NCBI GenBank assembly: GCA_029861085.1
Contig: JAOUAE010000025.1
Span: forward strand, 1-13,451
DNA from: Candidatus Nitrosopumilus sp.
GTDB taxonomy: Archaea; Thermoproteota; Nitrososphaeria; Nitrososphaerales; Nitrosopumilaceae
Length of the DNA: 13,451 bases
Direction of reading: 5' to 3'
Shown: piece by piece, positions 6,173-13,451 of the stretch
Position numbering within the stretch: position 1 is the first letter of the stretch
Layout: every line of letters begins with the position of its first letter
Program-made: the position numbers and the translations under genes
Notes under the pieces: generated by a model
What the model saw: only the letters and a program-made list of their open reading frames with translations
Database searches by the model: none
What the model was told of the DNA's origin: nothing

Positions 6173-6194
6173 CTTTTTCTTTTTTCCTTTTTTG
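6173..6194 (+). terminator. T-tract terminator after the PII-like gene
   Basis: A run of T broken only by single or paired C (TTTTTCTTTTTTCCTTTTTT) starts about 18 bases past the stop. Such runs are the normal archaeal termination signal; there is no clear hairpin. Confidence 0.5.
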
Positions 6195-6237
6195 ATTCTA
6201 TCCGAATCAATTTGCATTTGATCATTTTATCTAAATC

Positions 6238-7014
6238 ATGTTAATTTCTACAACTGAACTTGATTCGATTCTAAATGATCCTAATATCATAATAGCTGAT
6301 ACTCGTTCCTTCAAAGAATATTCAGAAGGTCATATCCTAGGAGCAGTCCATCTTGATCTTTTTGCATTTCATTGGATTGATACCACAACAAAGGGAATTG
6401 AAAATTTTAATAATCAAACACAAAATCTCCTCTCCTTTCTTGGAGTAACACCCAAAAAAAAAGTCATCTTTTATGATTCTGTATCTGGAATGTTGGCAGC
6501 AAGAGGAGTCTGGATGTTGATGTATTTTTCACATCAAAATGTTTCAATGTTGGATGGAGGAATTACAAAATGGAAAAAAGAAAATCTTCCGCTGGAGACA
6601 AAACCTAATGGCTTCAAACCGTCCAATTTTTCAGGAAAAGTCAATCCCGATATTATTTCAGGATTTGAATACATTAAAGACAATCTAGAGAATGTGAAAA
6701 TCCTTGATGCCCGTTCTATTGGGGAATATGATGGAAGTATAGTTAGAGCCGCTCAATCTGGGCATATTCCAAATGCAATCAATATTGATTGGAATCAAAA
6801 TATCTCTGAAGATGGCACTTTCAAAAATGATGAAGAATTATCTAAGATGTATGAAATTTCAAAAGACTCTGAAATAGTCACTTATTGTCAAGGGGCATAC
6901 AGAGCTGCCAATACCTTTTTGGTTTTAAAAAAATTAGGATTCAAAAATGTGAGAGTATATCTTGGATCTTGGGGCGAATGGGGTAACAAGATAGAATTAC
7001 CTATAGAAAAATAG
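6238..7014 (+). CDS. Two-domain sulfurtransferase (rhodanese/3-mercaptopyruvate type)
   Basis: 258 residues, slightly shorter than typical tandem rhodaneses. Domain 1 (about 1-120) has the CH2A-like motif DTRSFKEYSEGHILGAVHLD. It carries Asp80 (FYDSVSGMLAARG) where a catalytic Cys would be, so it is the inactive structural half. Domain 2 (about 135-258) has LDARSIGEYDG and SGHIPNAINIDW, then the active loop CQGAYRAA with catalytic Cys217, and ends in the usual GSWGEWG motif (243-249). It should move a sulfane sulfur from thiosulfate or mercaptopyruvate to a thiol or cyanide acceptor. The loop residues do not match the textbook thiosulfate (CRKGVT) or mercaptopyruvate (CGSGVT) loops, so the donor cannot be named. 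The protein is cytoplasmic, with no signal. It ends 9 bases from the converging regulator gene. Confidence 0.9.
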   Translation: MLISTTELDSILNDPNIIIADTRSFKEYSEGHILGAVHLDLFAFHWIDTTTKGIENFNNQTQNLLSFLGVTPKKKVIFYDSVSGMLAARGVWMLMYFSHQNVSMLDGGITKWKKENLPLETKPNGFKPSNFSGKVNPDIISGFEYIKDNLENVKILDARSIGEYDGSIVRAAQSGHIPNAINIDWNQNISEDGTFKNDEELSKMYEISKDSEIVTYCQGAYRAANTFLVLKKLGFKNVRVYLGSWGEWGNKIELPIEK

Positions 7015-7023
7015 TATTACAGG

Positions 7024-8025
7024 CTAGGAATCAACTACTCTGAAAAAATCTTTAGCCTCAAAAAATCCGGTCAATTCCTTTGAAAGCTGCTCAGAAAACA
7101 ATCCAAATAATTCAAAATCAAGATGATTCAGTTTTTTCCTACTAAACATTGCAACTACAGCAACTGCCTTTCCTTTATAGGATAATGGATAACCTGCAAA
7201 TGATTTGAGCTTTTCTTTTCTTGCCCAATCATGTATTTTTATTCGTGGATCATTTACTACATCGTTTGAAACTACTGGCTTGTTAGTTTTGGCAATATGT
7301 CCAATTTTTAATGAATTAATTGATACTCTTGAAAAACTGCCATCAATTTGTGTATATTTTCCAGCACTAAATTTGAGAATCAACTCTTTTCTTTGTTTAT
7401 CCACAAACCAAATTCGTGCAAAAGATGCACCAAAATATTTTACAACACATTCAACAATTTCTTGAAATCGATCGTTAATGTTATCATATTTTTTTAATGA
7501 TTCTAAAATTTCATAAATTCTTCTTTTTCTTTCCTTTATTTCCTGTTCATCATAAATCATATAGGGCGATGATTTTATGGTGTTTGATTCATAGGATCGA
7601 AAGTCTGAAATTAATTCGCCAAATCTGTTTAGAAAATTATTTGTTTCAAGATCATATTGCTCAATAGAATCAAAAACAAAATGGCATATCCAATCATAAT
7701 CTCCACTTAATCTGCTAGAAAATGTGCAGAATTGTGCATCAACAACATATCTTGTCAATCTATCAATTAATTCAGGCGTGTCTTTTGAAAATTTAAATTT
7801 TAAAACTATGGTGCGATTAATTTTTTCAGATAGAATATTGGGATTCAAAATTGCAGAGTAACCTAGTATAACATTATTTTTTTCTAATTTTTGTAATCGA
7901 TGTCTGATTCCTCTATCAGTAATATTATGTCCTAAGGTATCAAGTATCTTTTGTAATTCTTGTGAAGACATTCTTGCATTTTTACCTAGTTGTGATAAGA
8001 TGATTCTATCTACTTCGTCAACCAA
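7024..8025 (-). CDS. Lrp/AsnC-type regulator with C-terminal GAF domain
   Basis: 333 residues from TTG 8025; no ATG is available nearby. Residues 1-55 are an Lrp/AsnC helix-turn-helix (VDRIILSQLGKNARMSSQEL, then RGIRHRLQKLEKNNVILGY). Residues about 70-150 follow the Lrp ligand/oligomer domain pattern, including SGDYDWICHFVF. Residues about 185-325 are a GAF domain (KYFGASFARIWFVD; IGHIAKTNKPVVSNDV; SFAGYPLSYKGKAVAVVAMF). The GAF part would sense a small molecule or redox state; there is no obvious heme- or cluster-binding Cys set. This three-part fusion is larger than simple Lrp proteins (about 150 residues). The divergent five-gene cluster and two matching dyads between them suggest that it controls that cluster and itself. 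Confidence 0.87.
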   Translation of the reverse strand: MVDEVDRIILSQLGKNARMSSQELQKILDTLGHNITDRGIRHRLQKLEKNNVILGYSAILNPNILSEKINRTIVLKFKFSKDTPELIDRLTRYVVDAQFCTFSSRLSGDYDWICHFVFDSIEQYDLETNNFLNRFGELISDFRSYESNTIKSSPYMIYDEQEIKERKRRIYEILESLKKYDNINDRFQEIVECVVKYFGASFARIWFVDKQRKELILKFSAGKYTQIDGSFSRVSINSLKIGHIAKTNKPVVSNDVVNDPRIKIHDWARKEKLKSFAGYPLSYKGKAVAVVAMFSRKKLNHLDFELFGLFSEQLSKELTGFFEAKDFFRVVDS

Positions 8026-8047
8026 CTAATTTTATTTATTGAACAAT

Positions 8048-8056
8048 CTAATATCC
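8048..8056 (-). promoter_or_regulatory. TATA-like box of the Lrp-GAF gene
   Basis: On the minus strand the box reads GGATATTAG, centred about 27 bases before the TTG at 8025. The dyad at 8058-8072 lies directly upstream of it. Confidence 0.4.
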
Positions 8057-8057
8057 A

Positions 8058-8072
8058 TTTCCAATCTGGACA
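8058..8072. promoter_or_regulatory. Operator-like dyad 1 next to the regulator promoter
   Basis: TTTCCAATCTGGACA shares TCCAAT-N-TGGACA with the dyad at 8110-8124, 52 bp away centre to centre (about five helical turns). It abuts the TATA-like box of the minus-strand regulator gene, where an Lrp-type activator or autorepressor would act. Confidence 0.6.
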
Positions 8073-8109
8073 TTTTTAGATAAATTTGTGATTTTCAACC
8101 TGTTTTTTA

Positions 8110-8124
8110 TGTCCAATATGGACA
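8110..8124. promoter_or_regulatory. Operator-like dyad 2 next to the five-gene cluster promoter
   Basis: TGTCCAATATGGACA has perfect TGTCC/GGACA arms around AATAT. It lies immediately upstream of the plus-strand TATA box, mirroring the arrangement of dyad 1 at the other promoter. Confidence 0.65.
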
Positions 8125-8125
8125 A

Positions 8126-8136
8126 TTTTTAATAAA
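8126..8136 (+). promoter_or_regulatory. TATA box of the five-gene cluster
   Basis: TTTTTAATAAA is centred about 24 bases before the ATG at 8155. Transcription would start at or near that codon; the later in-frame ATG at 8182 would then have a 27-base leader. Confidence 0.5.
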
Positions 8137-8154
8137 AATTAGTCCGGCCAGCCT

Positions 8155-8520
8155 ATGTACTATTTCTCATCATACTACATCATGACAACACAACAAACAC
8201 AAAATCAAACAATGGGAACCTACGGAATCTACGGTACCCATACTACTGAAGCATGTCCACTTTTTAATGAGGAGAATAAAAAATTGCTTTTACAGGTAGC
8301 ATTTACCTTTGAACAAGATGCAAACGCAAAAGGAATTAAAATTATTTCAATGTATCACTCTGGTTTAGAGCATACCTTTGAATGGATAGTTGAATCTCCT
8401 GGTGCACATGCAATTCAGGATCTTATGGTGGAAACTAAAGTGGCAAAATTTAATGCGACAAAAATTGTTCCATTAAGAACAACCCAGAATATAGTGGAAT
8501 ACTTGCAAAGTACAGAGTGA
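8155..8520 (+). CDS. Unrecognised small alpha/beta protein, first gene of the cluster
   Basis: 121 residues from ATG 8155. A start at ATG 8182 would remove nine mostly aromatic residues (MYYFSSYYI) and give 112 residues beginning MTTQQTQNQT. The core alternates strands and helices (YGIYGTHT; ENKKLLLQVAFTFEQDANAKG; IKIISMYHSGL; FEWIVESPGAHAIQDLM; TKIVPLRTTQNIVEYLQ). This resembles small ferredoxin-like dimeric alpha/beta-barrel proteins; I infer the fold from the pattern only. Possible ligand residues are H29, C34, H68, H73 and H85. No signal peptide is seen. It follows the regulated promoter and overlaps the start of the next gene, so it should be controlled by the Lrp-GAF protein. Confidence 0.8.
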   Translation: MYYFSSYYIMTTQQTQNQTMGTYGIYGTHTTEACPLFNEENKKLLLQVAFTFEQDANAKGIKIISMYHSGLEHTFEWIVESPGAHAIQDLMVETKVAKFNATKIVPLRTTQNIVEYLQSTE

Positions 8521-8816
8521 TGAAAATAATGCAAACTCCTTCCTTTTTCTTTTTCAGAACAAATCCTAAAAAGAATAGCTCAAATTCAAGTCTTCCACCT
8601 TACTCGAAACGAGCACTAATAGCTGTCTCAGTAGCTATTCCAATGGCCTTTGGATTAAACATTCCACTCAACACTTTAGGTACCTTCATGCCAGTATGGG
8701 CAATAATTATGATTAATGCAATTGTAATTCCCTCTTACATGACATTTATCATTCCAAAAGCCTCCAAAGCATTTGCCTCTTGGTTAAATTCTGCTACAGT
8801 AAAGGGAGTGAACTAA
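8520..8816 (+). CDS. Small two-helix membrane protein, second gene of the cluster
   Basis: 98 residues from ATG 8520, which overlaps the upstream TGA by one base (TGATG). A GTG just before it at 8517 would add one residue. After a polar, Asn/Ser-rich and basic N-terminus come two hydrophobic segments, about residues 33-52 and 58-80 (VWAIIMINAIVIPSYMTFII), then a short helix and tail. There are no Cys or His of note. The family is not recognised. The overlap shows translational coupling, and the next gene starts one base after its stop. Confidence 0.75.
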   Translation: MKIMQTPSFFFFRTNPKKNSSNSSLPPYSKRALIAVSVAIPMAFGLNIPLNTLGTFMPVWAIIMINAIVIPSYMTFIIPKASKAFASWLNSATVKGVN

Positions 8817-8817
8817 A

Positions 8818-9291
8818 ATGAGTATAAAACAAGAATACAGAAATCAAAAGTTCTTTCGTCTGTTAATTGCTGGACTAGTTGGAACTTTGGCATTTTACAT
8901 TGCAGCATTTATTGACATGGAAATTACTGGAATACCGCTAGACATCTCAGTTGTCTTAGGACAGTTGGTTGCTGGAGAAGACGAATCAGCCATAATTATT
9001 GGAAATATTTTCCATATTACTAATGGAATATGCTTGACATTATTCTTTGGATATGTCTTTATGCCTATTTCAAGGAAAATTCTAAACAGTCGAATATGGT
9101 TGCATGGGATAATTTTTGGAGTGATTGTAACTGCCACAACTGTATGGTTTGGAATGTTTCCAGCTTTAGGAGCTGGTATTGCAGGATTAAATATTGCCCC
9201 TGAAGTTCCAGCAATGACTATGTCTAGACATATCATATTTGGTGCAGTAATTGGTATTCTATCAAAATCACTCTATGAGGAAAGGAAATGA
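8818..9291 (+). CDS. Four-helix membrane protein, third gene of the cluster
   Basis: 157 residues. GGGAGTG (8804-8810) is a good ribosome binding site before ATG 8818. Four hydrophobic segments are visible at about residues 13-34, 59-80, 93-117 and 133-152. Loops contain GEDESAIIIGNIFHITNGI and a Gly/Pro/Ala-rich stretch (MFPALGAGIAGLNIAPEVPA) between helices 3 and 4. His residues near helix ends (FHITNG, WLHGIIFG, SRHIIFGA) could bind a metal or cofactor, but this is speculative. I cannot name the family. Its stop overlaps the start of a zinc-ribbon gene (ATGA). Confidence 0.82.
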   Translation: MSIKQEYRNQKFFRLLIAGLVGTLAFYIAAFIDMEITGIPLDISVVLGQLVAGEDESAIIIGNIFHITNGICLTLFFGYVFMPISRKILNSRIWLHGIIFGVIVTATTVWFGMFPALGAGIAGLNIAPEVPAMTMSRHIIFGAVIGILSKSLYEERK

Positions 9292-9416
9292 CTGAATTAA
9301 TCAAAAGTAAGGAATGTCCAAAGTGTGGTTCTGAAAAAATCCAATGTAATGATGACAATTTCTCGTGTAATAACTGCGGATTATCTTTTAGCTGTTTTGG
9401 AGGTCAGAATGAATAA
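9288..9416 (+). CDS. 42-residue zinc-ribbon protein, fourth gene of the cluster
   Basis: The frame starts at ATG 9288, overlapping the upstream stop as ATGA, with GAGG (9277-9280) seven bases before. It reads MTELIKSKECPKCGSEKIQC, then NDDNFSCNNCGLSFSCFGGQ, NE and stop. Cys10/Cys13 (CPKCG) and Cys27/Cys30 (CNNCG) form a classic zinc ribbon; Cys20 and Cys36 are extra. Such mini-ribbons bind nucleic acid or protein partners or act as metal chaperones, and nothing here decides which. Its last eight bases overlap the next gene, whose ribosome binding site lies inside this frame. The overlaps on both sides strongly support that it is real. Confidence 0.8.
   Translation: MTELIKSKECPKCGSEKIQCNDDNFSCNNCGLSFSCFGGQNE
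9399..9404 (+). promoter_or_regulatory. Strong ribosome binding site that fixes the start of the secreted-protein gene
   Basis: GGAGGT lies four bases before ATG 9409, inside the zinc-ribbon frame. The same downstream frame is open back to 9325, but only the 9409 start has this site and gives a proper signal peptide. Confidence 0.7.
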
Positions 9417-10203
9417 AATATTCTATATGATAATTCCAGTTCTTGCATTTTCTGTAATATTTGTAAATGCTTTTTTTGGTCATTTGATTTTTGCATCAGA
9501 AACCCAAGAGGTTGTCAACAAATATTCAGTGTATGTTCATTTGCTTTCTGAATGGAATAGTGAATCAAAAAATATCATTTTTCATGTAACAAACACTTGG
9601 CACAAATCAGAAAAAATTAGCGATGTAAATCATGTCTTTAATGCAGAATTCAAGGAATACAATACAAATCAGATTCATGAAATTAATGACAAATCTTATG
9701 TTGAATTAAAACACGAATTTAGTGACTGTCAAGAAGAATGGCAATCAATGCTGTATAGAAAAGCTGTAGATGCTGTAAGACATGAGATAGAATATGTCCA
9801 AGGGCAACAGCTAAGTACGGATCCTAGCATTTCTGTTTATCCGAATATCGATAACAAAAACTATGATAATTCAAATCAGCAATCAAAAATTAAAAATGGA
9901 TATGTTCAGTTTTTTCCTATTTGTACATCAAAGAATACTACATCATATGATTACAGTGTAAAAACGGATAACAAAGATTTGGGTTTTGATGTATATTTTG
10001 TTCCATCATCTATTCAGCGTGAACATTTTGCAAATTCCAAATTTGATTATTACATTGAATCTGGTTGCTATGGCCAAAACAAACAAAGCTACAGCGGGAC
10101 TTGTAATAATATCAAAAAAGATAGTGGCCTACTAGTAATCTTCCCTGATAATCTCAAGCCATGGACTACAAAGGTTACAGTAAATCTTTATGAAAATAAT
10201 TAG
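9409..10203 (+). CDS. Secreted or anchored protein of unknown function, fifth gene of the cluster
   Basis: 264 residues from ATG 9409. Residues 1-30 form a signal peptide or anchor (MNKIFYMIIPVLAFSVIFVN...IFAS). The rest is a hydrophilic, beta-rich, Asn/Tyr/Ser-rich extracellular domain typical of archaeal exported proteins. It contains four Cys (C107, C172, C220, C232) that could make two disulfides, and a strand-rich end (WTTKVTVNLYENN). The family is not recognised. It begins eight bases before the end of the zinc-ribbon gene and ends the cluster, with a short T-tract (10203-10210) just after the stop and atpI converging 14 bases away. A longer reading from 9325 lacks a ribosome site and would bury the signal peptide. 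Confidence 0.77.
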   Translation: MNKIFYMIIPVLAFSVIFVNAFFGHLIFASETQEVVNKYSVYVHLLSEWNSESKNIIFHVTNTWHKSEKISDVNHVFNAEFKEYNTNQIHEINDKSYVELKHEFSDCQEEWQSMLYRKAVDAVRHEIEYVQGQQLSTDPSISVYPNIDNKNYDNSNQQSKIKNGYVQFFPICTSKNTTSYDYSVKTDNKDLGFDVYFVPSSIQREHFANSKFDYYIESGCYGQNKQSYSGTCNNIKKDSGLLVIFPDNLKPWTTKVTVNLYENN

Positions 10204-10217
10204 ATTTTTTCAAAGTT

Positions 10218-12317
10218 CTATTTTCTTTTCCAAATGAATTGATTGTAAATCAACTCTGGTCGTATTTGTCTAAATGGTTGTGCGCCACCTACGTACCACT
10301 TTGTAAAGAATTCATACAAGTGCAATCTGAGAGACTGAATATACACAATCAATCCTTCGATCATCATAATTCCCAAGTTACCTCCAATTATCATTGCCAT
10401 TGCTCCACCTGATTCAGAACCACCTAAAGATGTGAATGCATTATTTACTGTCATCAGCAAAGCCGCATGCACAAGTAACATAATTCCAAGTCGAGCATAA
10501 CTGATTGTGTGAGCTAGACTCTCTACTGTTTTGCCTAAGAGGACCTCCATTATGACGCTAGCAGGATCCGCCCCGTCTTCAGGATGTTTCTTTGCATGCA
10601 TTACACCGCCAACCATCATGATAACCATTGATGCAATTACTATAACAACTGAAATTCTTGTAACAATCCAAACCACTGCCCAATCACCAAGGAACATTGT
10701 AACCCAAGGAACTGCTTCTGTGTGAACTTTGGAATACATGTTCATGACATCATACTGTGAACCAATTGCACACATCATGATTACGACAATTCCTCCGTAG
10801 AGTGTAATGTTTGGAATTGCTTCAGTAAAGACTACCATCTTGTGTCCGTCTTTTAGTAATCTAATTACGCGTAGAGTCATTGCCCAAACCAAATGTACAA
10901 TTCCGATGAACAGTGAAACTTTGAGAATGTTGATTACTTGTTCAAATGTTAATTCTGCAACACTGAGAATTCCGACTATCCAACTTACTGAATGCAACGC
11001 TCCTCCTGTTTCTAACAGTCCTTCAAATGGACCCATATGATCAAGGTGGAAACCAAACGCTTCTCCTGCCGCCACTCCCGCAATTGCTGCTGAGGCACCG
11101 GAAATAGCAATTAGCATTCCCCATCTAGATAGTTCACCCTGGCCCTTAAACTTGAACAACAAACCTAATGCCATTAGTAATAATCCGTGACCCATATCTG
11201 CAAACATTAGTCCGTAGAAAATTGGCCACATTAGAGCAATCATTGGGGTTGGATCTGGTTCTCCAGCTTTTGGAATTCCCTGACTTTTCGTGATTACTTC
11301 AAAAGTTCTAACAAATTTTCCATTGTTAAATAATGTTGGAATTTCTTCTTTTAGTTTAGGATCAGTAATATCTTCTACAACTGACATCCACTGTTTTGTT
11401 GAATCTGTAAATTTTGCTTCCATCTTCTTTGGAATGAAACCCTGAATTACTGCAAAGTTTTTAGTCCCACCTGGCTTTCTCAAAGTTTCAAGTACGTCTT
11501 TTGCAACTAGTGCTTTTTCATGAAGTGATAAAATGTCTCTTCTGATTTTTTTTGTTAATCCTGCTAGCTCTTTTTTAATTGAAGCTTGTTTTGCAGTTAA
11601 TTCCTTAATTTTTGATTCTGCAAGTGCATAAGCCTCACTAGGAATTTGAGGGAAACCTTCTGGGATTTTAAATGTATTGGAATTGAAACTTCTTAAGACT
11701 TTGAGAACTTTTTCAGAATCTGCAGTACCAGAGATTACCAGAATTGCTGATTTTTCTTTGCTTTCTAAATCATATTTGTAAATTGTAATGTCTTCAAGGG
11801 AACGACTTATTTCATCAAAGTCTGCAGAATTAATTACAAAGAGATTTGTAAAAAAGTATTTCATTAAACCAAATCCAGAAAGATCCATATTCATCTTTTT
11901 GATTATCTCTAGGGTATCTTTGAGTGCCTTGTATTCTTCAATGGAAAGTCTAGTGTTTGCTGCATCTTCTAATAATTTTGCGGGAGTGTCAATAATGGCA
12001 GGAGCCTCTTTGATTAGTCCTTCTACCATGTCTTCAATTTCGTTAATCTCATAGTCTTTTTTCTTAATTATGGTTCCTTTGAATAAAATCTCCATAATTC
12101 CTACAGTAAGAGGAATACCCATTCCTTTGATGACGTCATCAATTGATTGATAGGTTTGTTGGGCTTTTAGTAGTAAATCATCAATTTCAGGAGTTACTAG
12201 ATCGCTAGAAGAATCAATTTTGTGATACCATTCAAATTCAGTTAATCTTGAAACTGCCCTTGGAGACTCACTTCTAGGCAAAATTACAGTTCCTAGTTTT
12301 AGATCAGCTATTCCCAA
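10218..12317 (-). CDS. atpI: A-type ATP synthase subunit I (membrane a-type subunit)
   Basis: 699 residues starting at TTG 12317. The N-terminal half (about 1-340) is cytoplasmic with coiled-coil stretches (ALAESKIKELTAKQASIKKE). It would join the peripheral stalk. The C-terminal half has about eight membrane segments and holds the ion half-channels. Conserved signatures are DPTPMIALMWPIFYGLMFAD followed by MGHGLLLM (about 355-383), GEAFGFHL (418-425), the essential-type Arg R609 in SYARLGIM, and R664 in SLRLHLYEFF. The start is supported by GATATTAAAC about 29 bases upstream on the minus strand and the fit of the N-terminus to the family. It is divergent from atpE and convergent with the secreted-protein gene. 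Confidence 0.95.
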   Translation of the reverse strand: MGIADLKLGTVILPRSESPRAVSRLTEFEWYHKIDSSSDLVTPEIDDLLLKAQQTYQSIDDVIKGMGIPLTVGIMEILFKGTIIKKKDYEINEIEDMVEGLIKEAPAIIDTPAKLLEDAANTRLSIEEYKALKDTLEIIKKMNMDLSGFGLMKYFFTNLFVINSADFDEISRSLEDITIYKYDLESKEKSAILVISGTADSEKVLKVLRSFNSNTFKIPEGFPQIPSEAYALAESKIKELTAKQASIKKELAGLTKKIRRDILSLHEKALVAKDVLETLRKPGGTKNFAVIQGFIPKKMEAKFTDSTKQWMSVVEDITDPKLKEEIPTLFNNGKFVRTFEVITKSQGIPKAGEPDPTPMIALMWPIFYGLMFADMGHGLLLMALGLLFKFKGQGELSRWGMLIAISGASAAIAGVAAGEAFGFHLDHMGPFEGLLETGGALHSVSWIVGILSVAELTFEQVINILKVSLFIGIVHLVWAMTLRVIRLLKDGHKMVVFTEAIPNITLYGGIVVIMMCAIGSQYDVMNMYSKVHTEAVPWVTMFLGDWAVVWIVTRISVVIVIASMVIMMVGGVMHAKKHPEDGADPASVIMEVLLGKTVESLAHTISYARLGIMLLVHAALLMTVNNAFTSLGGSESGGAMAMIIGGNLGIMMIEGLIVYIQSLRLHLYEFFTKWYVGGAQPFRQIRPELIYNQFIWKRK

Positions 12318-12340
12318 GACAAATTTTAAGTATTTTCATT

Positions 12341-12352
12341 GAGTTTAATATC
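12341..12352 (-). promoter_or_regulatory. TATA box of atpI
   Basis: GATATTAAACTC on the minus strand is centred about 29 bases before the TTG at 12317, consistent with a leaderless or nearly leaderless transcript. Confidence 0.45.
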
Positions 12353-12370
12353 TTTCTGATTTTCTTCCCA

Positions 12371-12382
12371 AACATTAAAATC
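12371..12382 (+). promoter_or_regulatory. TATA box of the atpE-atpA transcript
   Basis: AACATTAAAATC is centred about 28 bases before the TTG at 12405. A second AT-rich box, CTATTATAAG, lies closer, about 18 bases before the start, and fits less well. Confidence 0.45.
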
Positions 12383-12404
12383 TATTATAAGTCAACGGCA
12401 CCCA

Positions 12405-13004
12405 TTGGCATCTAATTCTGCATTAGAAAGTACGATTGATAAAATTCTAAAAAACACTGAACAAGATATTTTGGCAAATATTAAATCTGGATTAGATGAT
12501 TCACAACAAAATCTGGATGCTGCTATTCCTAGATTGGAGAGTGAATATGATAAAATTATCTCAGATGGTAAAAAAGAGGCTGATAAGATTGAAAAACAGA
12601 TCACAGGCAGTTCTGATATTGAAGCCAGAAACAAACAACTTATGGCATTAGAAGAAGCAGTTGACAAGGTGTTTTCTACAGCATTGGACCAAATTGCAAA
12701 TGTTGATCGTAGCGGTGACTATTCAAATCTCATTAAGACTTTGATTAAAGAAGCAACTCAAATTTTAGGTACTTCAGAAATCTCGATTTCTACAAATGCA
12801 AAAGATAGGGATGTTGTTCAATCTGCATTATCTCAATTCCCAGGATCTGAGTTATCGTCTGATACAATTGATTGTCTTGGAGGAATTAAGGTAAAATCTA
12901 AAGACGGTGCAATGACATTTGACAATACTCTTGATGCAAGAATTGAGCGTTTGAAGCCTTTAATAAGGAAAGAAATTGCATCCAAATTCGGAGTGGGAAT
13001 TTAA
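12405..13004 (+). CDS. atpE: A-type ATP synthase subunit E
   Basis: 199 residues from TTG 12405, the family's usual length. The N-terminal two fifths are a long charged helix ([40 protein letters not shown]), which pairs with subunit H/G in the peripheral stalk. The C-terminal part is the globular domain that caps the catalytic head ([50 protein letters not shown]). The segment [20 protein letters not shown] is the usual subunit E signature. It is followed after two bases by atpA, so they are co-transcribed. No separate subunit H gene precedes it in this window. Confidence 0.93.
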   Translation: MASNSALESTIDKILKNTEQDILANIKSGLDDSQQNLDAAIPRLESEYDKIISDGKKEADKIEKQITGSSDIEARNKQLMALEEAVDKVFSTALDQIANVDRSGDYSNLIKTLIKEATQILGTSEISISTNAKDRDVVQSALSQFPGSELSSDTIDCLGGIKVKSKDGAMTFDNTLDARIERLKPLIRKEIASKFGVGI

Positions 13005-13006
13005 AA

Positions 13007-13451
13007 ATGGCAGCTCAAGGTAGAATTGTTTGGGTAAGTGGCCCGGCTGTAAGAGCGGATGGTATGTCTGATGCAAAAATGTATGAGACTGTAACTGTAG
13101 GAGATTCAAAATTAGTAGGTGAAGTTATTCGATTAACTGGTGATGTAGCATTTATTCAAGTATACGAGTCAACAAGTGGATTAAAACCAGGTGAGCCTGT
13201 TGTAGGTACTGGAAATCCGCTCAGTGTATTATTAGGTCCAGGAATTATTGGACAACTTTATGATGGAATTCAAAGACCACTAAGAGAATTATCTAAAGCG
13301 TCTGGTTCTTTCATTGGAAGGGGCATCACAACATCTGCTGTGGATATGACAAAAAAATACCACTTTGTTCCAACTGCAAGTAACGGAGATGAAGTTGCAG
13401 CAGGAAATATTATCGGAACTGTTCAAGAAACTGATCTTATTGAACACTCTA
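13007..13451 (+). CDS. atpA: A-type ATP synthase catalytic subunit A (partial, runs off the right edge)
   Basis: The first 148 codons are present, starting ATG 13007, two bases after the atpE stop; a weak GGAG-like site lies upstream. The opening [16 protein letters not shown] is the beta-barrel domain of subunit A, followed by [39 protein letters not shown] and [20 protein letters not shown]. All are hallmark stretches. FIGRGI then enters the A-specific insert domain. The nucleotide-binding P-loop lies beyond the window. Subunits B, D, F and K are not in this window and are probably downstream. Confidence 0.96.
   Translation, partial: MAAQGRIVWVSGPAVRADGMSDAKMYETVTVGDSKLVGEVIRLTGDVAFIQVYESTSGLKPGEPVVGTGNPLSVLLGPGIIGQLYDGIQRPLRELSKASGSFIGRGITTSAVDMTKKYHFVPTASNGDEVAAGNIIGTVQETDLIEHS

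Noticed and set aside
9325..9408. Longer N-terminus for the secreted-protein gene
   Set aside because: It has no ribosome site, overlaps the zinc-ribbon frame, and would put 28 extra residues before the signal peptide. ATG 9409 has GGAGGT just upstream.
1..13451. tRNA, rRNA, insertion sequence or prophage genes
   Set aside because: No tRNA-like cloverleaf, rRNA stretch, transposase, integrase or terminal inverted repeat was seen in reading either strand.

Overview
The window looks like chromosomal DNA from an ammonia-oxidising archaeon of the Nitrosopumilus type (Thaumarchaeota/Nitrososphaerota). It is AT-rich. It carries archaeal A-type ATP synthase subunits, an Amt-family ammonium transporter beside a PII-like protein, and an Lrp/AsnC-type HTH fused to a GAF domain. 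Most genes appear leaderless, with an AT-rich box about 25 bases before the start codon, and many use TTG. The lineage is inferred from gene content and protein character, not from a database search.

Layout. (1) 1-1035: the 5' end of an unrecognised minus-strand gene, a divergent secreted or anchored LEA14/WHy-like protein with a hairpin/T-tract terminator, and a 36-residue one-helix membrane protein with its own TATA box. (2) 1036-3027, minus strand: atpC, then a two-helix membrane protein and a Cas4-like protein whose nuclease motif looks degenerate. (3) 3025-6154, nitrogen block: a putative winged-helix protein divergent from amt, then three identical 112-bp tandem repeats full of hairpins, then a PII-like protein that lacks several canonical ligand-binding residues. 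(4) 6238-7014: a two-domain sulfurtransferase (rhodanese). (5) 7024-10203: the Lrp-GAF regulator divergent from a tight five-gene cluster (alpha/beta protein, two membrane proteins, a 42-residue zinc ribbon, a secreted protein). Two matching dyads lie between them 52 bp apart, each next to one promoter. (6) 10218-13451: atpI on the minus strand, divergent from atpE-atpA, with atpA cut by the window edge.

How it fits together. Ammonium uptake (Amt) and nitrogen sensing (PII-like) sit between two parts of the ATP synthase. Subunit C is separated from I, E and A by about 7 kb. The Lrp-GAF regulator and the five-gene cluster look like a self-contained regulated module of unknown function. It is the best candidate here for something undescribed, and its shared operator architecture is the clearest regulatory signal in the window.
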